Assembly: GCA_964458325.1 (NCBI GenBank)
Contig: CAYWIM010000021.1
Coordinates: 1-54,181 of the forward strand
DNA: 54,181 nt
Reading direction: 5' to 3'
From: JAGMXM01 sp964458325
GTDB lineage: Bacteria; Verrucomicrobiota; Verrucomicrobiia; Limisphaerales; UBA1319
Shown here: positions 1-6,966 of the stretch, one piece after another
Position numbering within the stretch: position 1 is the first letter of the stretch
Layout of the letters: every line of letters starts with the position of its first letter
Notes under the pieces: generated by a model
Databases searched by the model: none
The model's input: the letters and a program-made list of their open reading frames with translations, nothing else
What the model was told of the DNA's origin: nothing
Position numbers and translations under genes: made by a program

Positions 1-987
1 GCCGCTCGAGATGGCAACCGCCGAGTTCGTCGCAAAGCTACCCGCGCTCCAGCTCCACGACCCGGTCAATCGGTTCGTTCCCCCCAGCGTACCGCCAGCC
101 CATTCGACGCCCGACATGCCTGCGTCGCCGTCCAACACGACATCTCCGCCCGTCGCCGTGATCCGGCCGTTTCCGGAAAACCCCGATCCGCTCAATCCCG
201 TGTATCCACCATCGAACGCCAGCTCCGTCGCTGTCGAAAGCTCGAATGTTCCCCAGCCTTGTCCGCCATAGCCGATCCGCAACTTCCCGCTCTCGATTTC
301 GACGGCGCCATCGTTGTCGAACGTCGTGTTGGAGAACAAGAACGACCCGCTATACATCGTTTTGCGGAAGGTTCCCTCGTTATGGAAGATGGACCGAGGC
401 CCCGCCGGCGTTGTCAGGCCGCCGTAGCTCCGCACATCGAACACCGCCCCCGGCAGATTGTCGATCCGCGAGGCCTCTGTCAGATTGATCGTGCCCGAAC
501 CCTCGACGATCACCGTCCCGGCATTAGCCAATGCGCCATAGGCATACTTGTTGGACGATCCCGTGATCCGGACCAGGCTGCCGCTCGAGATGGCAACCGC
601 CGAGTCCGCCGCCAGCGATCCCATGCTCCAGGTCAGTTGGCCGACCAAGGTATTCGCCCCTGCAAGCGTCCCGCCTGCCAGCGCATACACTCCATTGGAC
701 CGCACCTCGCACGTGCCTTGCAGGGTGAGGATGTTCCCGTTGTGATTGAAGGTTTGTGTCCCCGGGGCGCCGCCGATGGTCAGACCCGCAATGGCAGCGT
801 TGGTGTTGAGCCGAACGGTGTACGTCCCTTCGGCGGTGATCTCGGCGATATCGTCCGGACCGGGCACTTGGTTTGGACGCCAATTCGCCGCCACGCTCCA
901 CGATCCGCCAGCCGTGTTGGTCCAGAGGATGACTGCTCCCGGGCTCGACACCACGAAACCGAAGAGGAACGCGATCAGGCTGCGCAT
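1..987 (-). CDS. Exported beta-strand-rich surface protein, N-terminal part (runs off left edge)
   Basis: Read from ATG at 987 the minus strand stays open to base 1 (329 codons, no stop). It begins with a short signal peptide (MRSLIAFLFGFVVSSPGAV). A passenger follows that is rich in G, T, S, N and V with short beta-strand repeats such as AGGTL, SGSLVRITGS and GTINL. This is the style of autotransporter-associated beta-strand or parallel beta-helix surface proteins. Codons for SAVAISSG recur about 580 bp apart (bases 1-25 and 581-605), so the passenger has long internal repeats. The C-terminus lies outside the window, so barrel, PEP-CTERM or other anchoring cannot be judged. The precise family is not recognised. 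Confidence 0.75.
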   Translation of the reverse strand, partial: MRSLIAFLFGFVVSSPGAVILWTNTAGGSWSVAANWRPNQVPGPDDIAEITAEGTYTVRLNTNAAIAGLTIGGAPGTQTFNHNGNILTLQGTCEVRSNGVYALAGGTLAGANTLVGQLTWSMGSLAADSAVAISSGSLVRITGSSNKYAYGALANAGTVIVEGSGTINLTEASRIDNLPGAVFDVRSYGGLTTPAGPRSIFHNEGTFRKTMYSGSFLFSNTTFDNDGAVEIESGKLRIGYGGQGWGTFELSTATELAFDGGYTGLSGSGFSGNGRITATGGDVVLDGDAGMSGVEWAGGTLGGTNRLTGSWSWSAGSFATNSAVAISSG

Positions 988-1012
988 AAAATGGATTGGA
1001 TTCCGCTCAATC

Positions 1013-1040
1013 AATAGACTTGCTGGGGAATTACTGTCAA
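1013..1040 (-). promoter_or_regulatory. Candidate sigma-70 promoter for the surface protein
   Basis: On the minus strand a perfect TTGACA (1040-1035) is followed after 16 bp by TCTATT (1018-1013, 4 of 6 matches to TATAAT). Transcription would start about 20 nt upstream of the ATG at 987. No test of function is possible here. Confidence 0.35.
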
Positions 1041-1059
1041 TCTGTTCCTCCCTGCCCCT

Positions 1060-1086
1060 CCGCTCGTGCCTCGCGGGGGGAGGGGG
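1060..1086. repeat. GC-rich palindromic intergenic repeat, family R1, copy 1
   Basis: The core CGCTCGTGCCTCGCGGGGGG followed by AGGGGG also occurs at 1510-1535 and 32178-32202, always between genes. In the better copies CCCCCCGC pairs with GCGGGGGG. This copy has a T in the left C-run (CCCCTCCGC), so its stem is weaker. Confidence 0.65.
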
Positions 1087-1115
1087 AATCACGGCGGAGG
1101 CGTACGCGAAGGAGC

Positions 1116-1179
1116 GCCGACACTCTTGTCGGCCGACGCTTGCATACCCTTGATGGCGTAACGGCAGCTTTCAAGCTGC
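1116..1179. repeat. Two short perfect hairpins in the spacer
   Basis: GCCGACA-CTCT-TGTCGGC at 1116-1133 has a 7-bp stem and a 4-nt loop. GCAGCTT-TC-AAGCTGC at 1164-1179 has a 7-bp stem and a 2-nt loop. Together with the neighbouring repeats they make 988-1877 a tandem series of palindromes rather than coding sequence. The layout resembles REP-type elements, but no REP-associated transposase is present in the window. Confidence 0.6.
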
Positions 1180-1284
1180 GATTGTGAGCGCATCGTTGAG
1201 TCAACGTGTTCTGAAAACAGAGGATTGCGGTTTGGCAATCGAAAGCAGGCTGCAAGCTCTTCCCAAAAGGTGGCAGAGAGCTGC

Positions 1285-1349
1285 CGCGCTCCGAATCTTC
1301 CGGACCGCGGACGTCCTCGTCCGCAGCAGCCGTCAGCCATTCGCTTTCC
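1285..1349. repeat. 65-bp direct repeat, copy 1, with internal hairpin
   Basis: It starts CGCGCTCCGAATCTT and ends CCATTCGCTTTCC, and is nearly identical to 1403-1467. It contains the perfect hairpin GCGGACG-TCCT-CGTCCGC (1307-1324). No convincing reading frame crosses it. It is probably a dispersed non-coding repeat. Confidence 0.75.
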
Positions 1350-1402
1350 CTCAACCACCGGCCGCCGCGCGCCAATCCGTTCGCGCTGCGGGCCAGGAGG
1401 CC

Positions 1403-1467
1403 CGCGCTCCGAATCTTTCGGACCGCGGACGTCCTCGTCCGCAGCTGCCGTCAACCATTCGCTTTCC
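1403..1467. repeat. 65-bp direct repeat, copy 2
   Basis: This is the second copy of the element at 1285-1349, 118 bp downstream, in the same orientation and with only a few substitutions. The hairpin GCGGACG-TCCT-CGTCCGC is kept. Confidence 0.75.
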
Positions 1468-1505
1468 ATGAACCTTTCCGCTCTCCCGGGCCTTGGCGCC
1501 CGCTC

Positions 1506-1530
1506 CCCCCCGCTCGTGCCTCGCGGGGGG
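1506..1530. repeat. Palindromic repeat family R1, copy 2
   Basis: CCCCCCGC (1506-1513) pairs perfectly with GCGGGGGG (1523-1530) across the loop TCGTGCCTC. The same stem and loop occur at 32174-32198. Confidence 0.65.
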
Positions 1531-1630
1531 AGGGGAAGCGTGGCCGGCTTACTGGAGACAAATCGCAAACGGCTTACCGGAGATAAGGCGGTGTGCCGGC
1601 GAACTGGTTCACCCGGCAACTGAGAGTCTT

Positions 1631-1670
1631 CTCCCCTCCGCGGCAGTGGAGAGGAGGGGGGGAGAGGCGG
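1631..1670. repeat. Palindromic repeat family R2, copy 1
   Basis: CTCCCCTCC-GCGGCAGT-GGAGAGGAG forms a near-perfect stem and is followed by a G-run and GGAGAGGCGG. The same unit recurs at 32102-32145 beside the other R1 copy, so R1 and R2 travel as a pair in two separate intergenic regions. Confidence 0.6.
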
Positions 1671-1715
1671 GCGAGCATTAGATGCACTTTGATTCCGGGC
1701 TGAAACGATCGATTT

Positions 1716-1744
1716 TTGACAATATTGGCGGATATTATGACAAT
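1716..1744 (+). promoter_or_regulatory. Candidate promoter for the etf-hdr operon
   Basis: TTGACA (1716-1721) is followed by a 17-bp spacer and GACAAT (1739-1744, 4 of 6 matches). It lies in the only A+T-rich stretch of the spacer, about 130 bp before etfB. No operator is recognised. Confidence 0.35.
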
Positions 1745-1877
1745 TTAGGCAAAGCTGTCCTGGGCCGCACCCGTTACACTGTCCTCACCCTAAAGCAACG
1801 AGTATGACCAGGATGAACCATACACCAGTACTGGGCGATCCCACGGTCGAGGGGGCTTTCTTTGATCTCTGAACTGC

Positions 1878-2660
1878 ATGAACATCGTTGTCTTGCTGAA
1901 AATGGTGCCGGATACCGTGGAGGAACTGAACGTGGCGGCGGACGGGCGATCGCTTGATGCCGAGTTCCTCCGATACAAGCTCGGTGATCCGGATGAACAC
2001 GCGATCGAACAGGCCCTGCTTCTCAAGGAAAAGCACGGAGGCACGGTAACGCTCGTGGCATTGGACGCTCCGGAGGTGGACGACGTCCTGTTCACTGCGC
2101 TGGCCAAAGGGGCGGACCGGGCCATCAAGCTCACGGGGGCGGAATCGCCGCCGGGGACGCCGGTGCTGGCGCGGGCCGTAGCCGCTTGCGTCCGAGGGGT
2201 TTGGAATCCATTGCCGGCGGACACATTGATCCTCTGCGGCTCCTATGCGATCGACGATCTCGAGGGCGAGCTGGCCCCATGGCTGGCTGAGGCCTTTCAG
2301 ATCCCGCTGGCCATGGTCGTGGCCGGCGTCCAGATCGAAGGCGGTAGCAGGAAGGCTGTCGTCACCCGCGAATTCTTTGGCGGCTTGCGCGGCGAGTTCG
2401 AGCTCGATCTCCCTGCCATCCTCGGGATTCAGTCTGCGGAGAAACCGCCGCGATATGTCCCCATCGCCAAGGTGCGCGCGGCGATGAAATCGGCGCGGAT
2501 CGATTCGCAGGCGGCGGAGCTTCCCCAGCCAGCGGCCGCCCTCGAGCTCAGCCGCATGGCCAAGCCGGAGGCCGCGGGCCGCGCGCGAATGCTCGAAGGC
2601 GGTCCCGACGAGGTGGCGGGTCAGATCGTCGAAGTGTTGGCCCAACAAAGCCTGATTTAA
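1878..2660 (+). CDS. etfB: Electron transfer flavoprotein, beta subunit
   Basis: EtfB pairs with EtfA to carry electrons from acyl-CoA dehydrogenase-type flavoenzymes in the cytoplasm. The 260 residues match the family length. The N-terminus (MNIVVLLKMVPDT), the DPDEHAIEQAL segment and the ALAKGADRAIKL nucleotide-binding segment are in typical order. It is the first gene of the operon; etfA begins 10 bp after its stop. No Shine-Dalgarno is obvious, but the ATG at 1878 gives the standard N-terminus. Whether it holds AMP, or a second FAD as in bifurcating ETFs, cannot be decided by eye. Confidence 0.93.
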   Translation: MNIVVLLKMVPDTVEELNVAADGRSLDAEFLRYKLGDPDEHAIEQALLLKEKHGGTVTLVALDAPEVDDVLFTALAKGADRAIKLTGAESPPGTPVLARAVAACVRGVWNPLPADTLILCGSYAIDDLEGELAPWLAEAFQIPLAMVVAGVQIEGGSRKAVVTREFFGGLRGEFELDLPAILGIQSAEKPPRYVPIAKVRAAMKSARIDSQAAELPQPAAALELSRMAKPEAAGRARMLEGGPDEVAGQIVEVLAQQSLI

Positions 2661-2670
2661 GGAGCGAACC

Positions 2671-3645
2671 ATGGCAAATCCCATACTGGTCCTGGCGGAA
2701 CACCTTCGCGGCAGCTTTACGGAGGTCACATTCGAAATGCTGGGCGCGGCTCGCGCGCTGGCTCAATCCATGGGCGGGGCGCCGGTTCAGGCCCTCCTGG
2801 CCGGGTCGGGCGTCGAGTCCCTGGCGGCGCAATTGGGCGCGGCCGATGCGGTCCTTCTGGTGGACAGGCCGGACCTGGCCAATCCATCGTCGGAGCAGGT
2901 CAGTCTGGTGGCCGAGCAGGTGGCGGGCAAAATGGGCGCGGGGCTGATATTCGTGGCTGGGACAAACGTGTCCACCGGCATCGGCACGCTGCTGGCCGCG
3001 CGCGCGAAGCTGCCCCTGGTGAATTTTTGCCGCGAGATCAAAGTGGCCGATGGCCGGCCCACCTTCGTCAGCCAGCTCTTTGGAGGTAAGATACTCGCAG
3101 AGGTTCGCATGCCGGGTGACCGAGGGGTGGTCAGCCTGTATCCGGGCGCATTTCGGGCTGAGGCGGGCCGCGCGGACAAGGCGGCGCCGGTCGAGAGATG
3201 CGATCTGCCGGCGGCGCCCGCCAAGGTCCGGTTCCGGCGGTTCGTCGAGCCGGAGACGGGCGATGTGGACATCACCAAGGAAGACGTGCTGGTGGCGGTG
3301 GGGCGGGGGATCCAGAGCCAGGACAACCTGGCGCTGGCCGAGGAGCTCGCCCAGGTCCTCAAGGGCGCCGTCTGCGCCTCCCGTCCGGTCATCGACCAGG
3401 GCTGGCTGCCGCTGAGCCGGCAAGTGGGCAAATCGGGGATGAGCGTCAAGCCGCGGCTTTACATCGCCCTGGGAATCAGCGGAGCGCCCGAGCACTGGGA
3501 GGGCATGCAGAGCTCCCGGCTCATCATCGCGTTCAACACCGATCCCAAGGCGCCGATCTTCGACGGCTCCCAATACGGCGTGTGCGGCGATCTGCTCGAC
3601 TACGTGCCCGCTCTCACCGAGAAACTGAAAGCCCGTTCGAGCTGA
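2671..3645 (+). CDS. etfA: Electron transfer flavoprotein, alpha subunit
   Basis: EtfA is the FAD-carrying partner of EtfB. The 324 residues include the C-terminal FAD domain with VAVGRGI (near residue 212), ASRPVIDQGWLP, KSGMSVKPRLYIALGISGA and the final FNTDPKAPIF-YGVCGD segment, all hallmarks of the family. GGAG lies 7 bp before the ATG and supports the start. The next gene starts 7 bp after the stop. Because a membrane ETF:quinone oxidoreductase-like gene follows directly, the ETF probably passes electrons to the quinone pool. Confidence 0.94.
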   Translation: MANPILVLAEHLRGSFTEVTFEMLGAARALAQSMGGAPVQALLAGSGVESLAAQLGAADAVLLVDRPDLANPSSEQVSLVAEQVAGKMGAGLIFVAGTNVSTGIGTLLAARAKLPLVNFCREIKVADGRPTFVSQLFGGKILAEVRMPGDRGVVSLYPGAFRAEAGRADKAAPVERCDLPAAPAKVRFRRFVEPETGDVDITKEDVLVAVGRGIQSQDNLALAEELAQVLKGAVCASRPVIDQGWLPLSRQVGKSGMSVKPRLYIALGISGAPEHWEGMQSSRLIIAFNTDPKAPIFDGSQYGVCGDLLDYVPALTEKLKARSS

Positions 3646-3652
3646 CCTTCCC

Positions 3653-5677
3653 ATGGATCCGGTTCAAATCTCCCTGCTGGGCGTGCCTGGGCGCGCTGTG
3701 CTCTGGGCATTGGCGATCGCCGCCTTCGGCGTGTTCGGCTGGCGGATCTATCAGCTGGTCGGCCTGTTGCGCCAGGGCCGGTTCGAGAACCGCTTCGATC
3801 GCCTCGGGTGGCGTGTCGGGCATTTCCTCCGGAACGTCCTGCTCCAGCCGCGGATCTTCAACGAGCGAAGCATCGGCCTGCCCCATTTCCTCATCTTCTG
3901 GGGATTCGTGCTTTATGCGGGCTGCTTTAACTGGGGGCTGATCCGGGGATTGCTGCCGTTTCTGCCGATCCCATATCCGGACGAGGTCCCGGTGGTTCGG
4001 CTCTTTCTCGAGCTGTTTGCGGTGCTGGTCCTGGCGGGGCTGGCGGCGGCGCTGGCGCGGCGCCTGTTCTTCCCGCCGAAATACCTCCACCTCAGTTTCG
4101 ATGCCAACCTGATCCTGTTTCTGATCGCGGTGCTCATGTTAAGCAACCTGTTCGGCTCGGCGTTCACCCAGGTGGCCGAAGGCAGTCCCGCCACCGGGTG
4201 GGCGCCTTTCGGCAGCCTCCTGGCAGCCGGATTGTCGGGCGTGCCGAAGGGGACCGCCCATTCACTGGCGATCGCCATGTGGTGGCTGCACATGATCGTC
4301 GTGCTAGGGTTCCTGGTCTACCTGCCCTACTCGAAGCACCTGCATCTGCTGGCGTCGCCGTTCAATGTCTTCTTCAACAATCCGGAGCTGCCAGCGGATC
4401 TGACGCTGCCCGGGGCGCCGGCGGAGATCTCGGCGGGCGCGTCCCGGTGGCAGGAGCTCACCTGGAAGCAGTTGTTCGGCGGCTTTTCATGCGCCGAGTG
4501 CGGCCGCTGCGATCGGTCATGCCCGGCTGCCGCCGCTGGGTTCCCCCTGCAGCCTCAGCAGATCATCCAGAAGGTCAAACAGCATCTCCTGGCGACCACG
4601 ATCGACCAGCCCCGCTCCGCTGCCGGTTCTCCCGCGCCGAACCTCATCGGCGATGTCTTCACCGAGGGCGAGATCTGGGCATGCACGACCTGCATGGCAT
4701 GCATGAACTGCTGCGCCGTCTGGAACGAGCAGGTCCCCCTCATCGTCACGCTCCGCCGCCACCTCGTCAGCCAGGGCCAGGTCGAACGCACCCTCCAGGA
4801 CATGCTGGCCAACCTGACCCGATACGGCAACTCGTTCGGCAAGTCCGACCGGATGCGCGCCAAATGGGTCCAGACGGGCGGGCTCAAGATCAAGGACGCC
4901 CGGAAGGAGCCGGTCGAGTATCTCTGGTTCGTGGGCGACTACGCGTCCTTCGATCCGCGGCTCGAGGAGATCACTCGCAAGACAGCCCGCGTGTTTCAGG
5001 CTGCGAACCTCGATTTCGGCCTGCTGTTCGAAGGGGAGCGCAACGCCGGCAACGACGTGCGCCGCGTCGGCGAGGAAGGGCTCTTCGAGCTGCTCCGGGA
5101 CCGCAACCTGCAGACATTGGCCAAGGCCCGGTTCCAGAAGATCGTCACGACGGATCCCCACACCTATAACACGCTCAAACACGAGTACCGCGTCGATGGA
5201 CGGCCGCTCGAGGTCGTCCATTACACCGAGCTGATCGACCAGCTCATCCGCGACGGCCGCCTGCCCCTCAAACCCCGCCCCAACGGCCCTGTCACCTACC
5301 ACGATCCCTGCTACCTCGGCCGCTATAACCGCATCTACGATCCTCCCCGCCGCGTCCTGGCCGCCCTCGGGCTCGACCTGCGCGAGATGCCTCGCCACCT
5401 CGATACCAGCTACTGCTGCGGCGCCGGAGGCGGCCGGATCTGGATGGAAGACACCGCCGACGTCAAGGAGCGGCCCGCCGAAAACCGGATCCGGGAAGCC
5501 GCCGCGCTCGAAGGCGTCCATACGTTCGTGGTCGCCTGCCCCAAAGACATCGCCATGTTCCGCGACGCCGTCAAGACGACCGGCCAGGAAGGCCGGCTCG
5601 CCGTCAAAGACCTCGCCGAGCTGGTCTGGGATGCCGTTGAAAACGCTGTGACCTCCCCGAAAGGAACCCCCGCATGA
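3653..5677 (+). CDS. Membrane iron-sulfur ETF:(mena)quinone oxidoreductase-like protein (CCG/DUF224 type)
   Basis: This 674-residue protein has about five hydrophobic segments in residues 15-240, with histidines (H57, H78, H203, H213, H229) that could hold b-type heme as in NarI-like domains. Two 4Fe-4S motifs follow (C280/283/286/290 and C344/347/350/354). The C-terminal half is CCG type: DPCYLGR at 551-557 and CCGAGGG at 588-594. The first CCG repeat is degenerate: where relatives carry a cysteine-GD motif it reads ERNAGNDVRR (462-471), without cysteine. With etfBA directly upstream, the likely role is moving electrons from reduced ETF to menaquinone, as proposed for EMO enzymes. The next gene starts within its stop codon (ATGA), so the two are translationally coupled. 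Confidence 0.85.
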   Translation: MDPVQISLLGVPGRAVLWALAIAAFGVFGWRIYQLVGLLRQGRFENRFDRLGWRVGHFLRNVLLQPRIFNERSIGLPHFLIFWGFVLYAGCFNWGLIRGLLPFLPIPYPDEVPVVRLFLELFAVLVLAGLAAALARRLFFPPKYLHLSFDANLILFLIAVLMLSNLFGSAFTQVAEGSPATGWAPFGSLLAAGLSGVPKGTAHSLAIAMWWLHMIVVLGFLVYLPYSKHLHLLASPFNVFFNNPELPADLTLPGAPAEISAGASRWQELTWKQLFGGFSCAECGRCDRSCPAAAAGFPLQPQQIIQKVKQHLLATTIDQPRSAAGSPAPNLIGDVFTEGEIWACTTCMACMNCCAVWNEQVPLIVTLRRHLVSQGQVERTLQDMLANLTRYGNSFGKSDRMRAKWVQTGGLKIKDARKEPVEYLWFVGDYASFDPRLEEITRKTARVFQAANLDFGLLFEGERNAGNDVRRVGEEGLFELLRDRNLQTLAKARFQKIVTTDPHTYNTLKHEYRVDGRPLEVVHYTELIDQLIRDGRLPLKPRPNGPVTYHDPCYLGRYNRIYDPPRRVLAALGLDLREMPRHLDTSYCCGAGGGRIWMEDTADVKERPAENRIREAAALEGVHTFVVACPKDIAMFRDAVKTTGQEGRLAVKDLAELVWDAVENAVTSPKGTPA

Positions 5678-6909
5678 TTGCCACTCAGGAAACGACCGAT
5701 GCCACCGCCGCCATATTCGACGACCTTCGCTGCCAGAAGAACACAAGCCTCGATAACCTGCTCGAGACGCCCGACGGCCGGCGCATCCTCTCGTGCATCC
5801 AGTGCGGCACATGCGCCGGCACATGCCCCTACGGCGAGCACATGGACTTCCCGCCGCGCCGGATCATCAACATGCTCCAGCGCGGCCTGATCGAAGAGGT
5901 GTTCCGTTCCGACAGCATGCTCCGGTGCGTGAGCTGCTACGCATGCATGGCCAAGTGCCCCCGCAACATCCGGCTCTCCGATGTCCTCCTGCCCCTGGTC
6001 AAGGAGCAGACGCTGATCCACCTGACCGAGATGCCGGCTGAGCTCCAGAAAAGCCTCCAGAACACGCTCCGATACGGCAATCCCATGGGCGAGTCCTCCC
6101 GCAAGCGCGCCGCCTGGACCGCCACCGCCGGCGTCCCGGTGCCCACCATCGGCGAGAAGGGCGGGGTGACCGACATCCTCTGGTTCGTCGAATGCTACAC
6201 GTCCTATTACGCCCGCGGACAGGACAACAGCCGCGCGACCGCCCGCCTCTTCAATGCCCTGGGCCTCGACTTCGCCATCCTCGGCAACGAGGAGAAATGC
6301 GCGGGCGATTGCGGCCAGCTGACGTGGGAATCCGGGCTGTTCGAGACGCTGACCGACTACAACATGATCGTCTTCGGGAAATACAAGTTCAAACGGCTGG
6401 TGACCGGCGATCCGCACGCGTTTAACGCCTTCCGAATCCGGTATCCGCTCTTTGGCTTCGATTACCCGGTCGATCACACGACCCCCTTGCTGCACAGCTA
6501 CATCGATCGGCTCAAGCCGCTGCTCAAGAAGAAGCTCGACTACACCGTCACCTATCATGATTCCTGCTGTCTGGGGCGCCGGGCGGGCTGCTACGAGCCG
6601 CCCCGCGAGCTCCTCCGGGCCATCCCCGGCATCAAGATGGTCGAGATGACCCACAACCGCGTCAATGCCATCTGCTGCGGCGGCGGTGGCGGCGGCATGT
6701 GGCTCGACACCTTCTTCAAGGCCAAGGGCATGGAGCGGCTCTCCGAACGCCGCATCCGCGAAGCCATCCGGACCGGCGCCGATGTCCTCGCCGTTTCCTG
6801 CCCCTACGAGATCTCGCGGTTCGAGGACGCCCTCAAGACCGTTGGCCACGACAAACCGATCGTGGTGCGCGACGTGGTCGAGCTGCTGGCTGAATCCCTG
6901 GCGGATTGA
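5674..6909 (+). CDS. HdrD/HdrBC-like iron-sulfur protein with two CCG domains
   Basis: This 411-residue soluble protein fuses an HdrC-like ferredoxin part to an HdrB-like part. Two 4Fe-4S motifs occur near the N-terminus (C41/44/47/51 and C85/88/91/95). They are followed by two cysteine-rich domains: EEKCAGDCG, then HDSCCLGRR and ICCGGGGGG. In methanogen HdrB such CCG domains hold non-cubane clusters that reduce the CoM-CoB heterodisulfide. In bacteria without these cofactors they are thought to transfer electrons or reduce an unknown disulfide. The 4-bp ATGA overlap with the gene upstream and HdrA downstream indicate one complex. Confidence 0.85.
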   Translation: MIATQETTDATAAIFDDLRCQKNTSLDNLLETPDGRRILSCIQCGTCAGTCPYGEHMDFPPRRIINMLQRGLIEEVFRSDSMLRCVSCYACMAKCPRNIRLSDVLLPLVKEQTLIHLTEMPAELQKSLQNTLRYGNPMGESSRKRAAWTATAGVPVPTIGEKGGVTDILWFVECYTSYYARGQDNSRATARLFNALGLDFAILGNEEKCAGDCGQLTWESGLFETLTDYNMIVFGKYKFKRLVTGDPHAFNAFRIRYPLFGFDYPVDHTTPLLHSYIDRLKPLLKKKLDYTVTYHDSCCLGRRAGCYEPPRELLRAIPGIKMVEMTHNRVNAICCGGGGGGMWLDTFFKAKGMERLSERRIREAIRTGADVLAVSCPYEISRFEDALKTVGHDKPIVVRDVVELLAESLAD

Positions 6910-6966
6910 TCGGCGGGGGCCGCCCCCATCGTCATCACATCAACCCTCTTTCGCACACACCCTCCT

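Noticed and set aside
259..1017. Plus-strand open frame in the left end
   Set aside because: It is antisense to the surface protein, which has a signal peptide, beta-strand repeats and a promoter-like upstream sequence.
1285..1467. CRISPR-like repeats
   Set aside because: There are only two 65-bp copies with a 53-bp gap, internal palindromes in each, and no cas genes.
4979..5068. Frameshift in the quinone reductase at the cysteine-free CCG repeat
   Set aside because: The frame continues without interruption and the flanking residues align with the family, so substitution is the better explanation.
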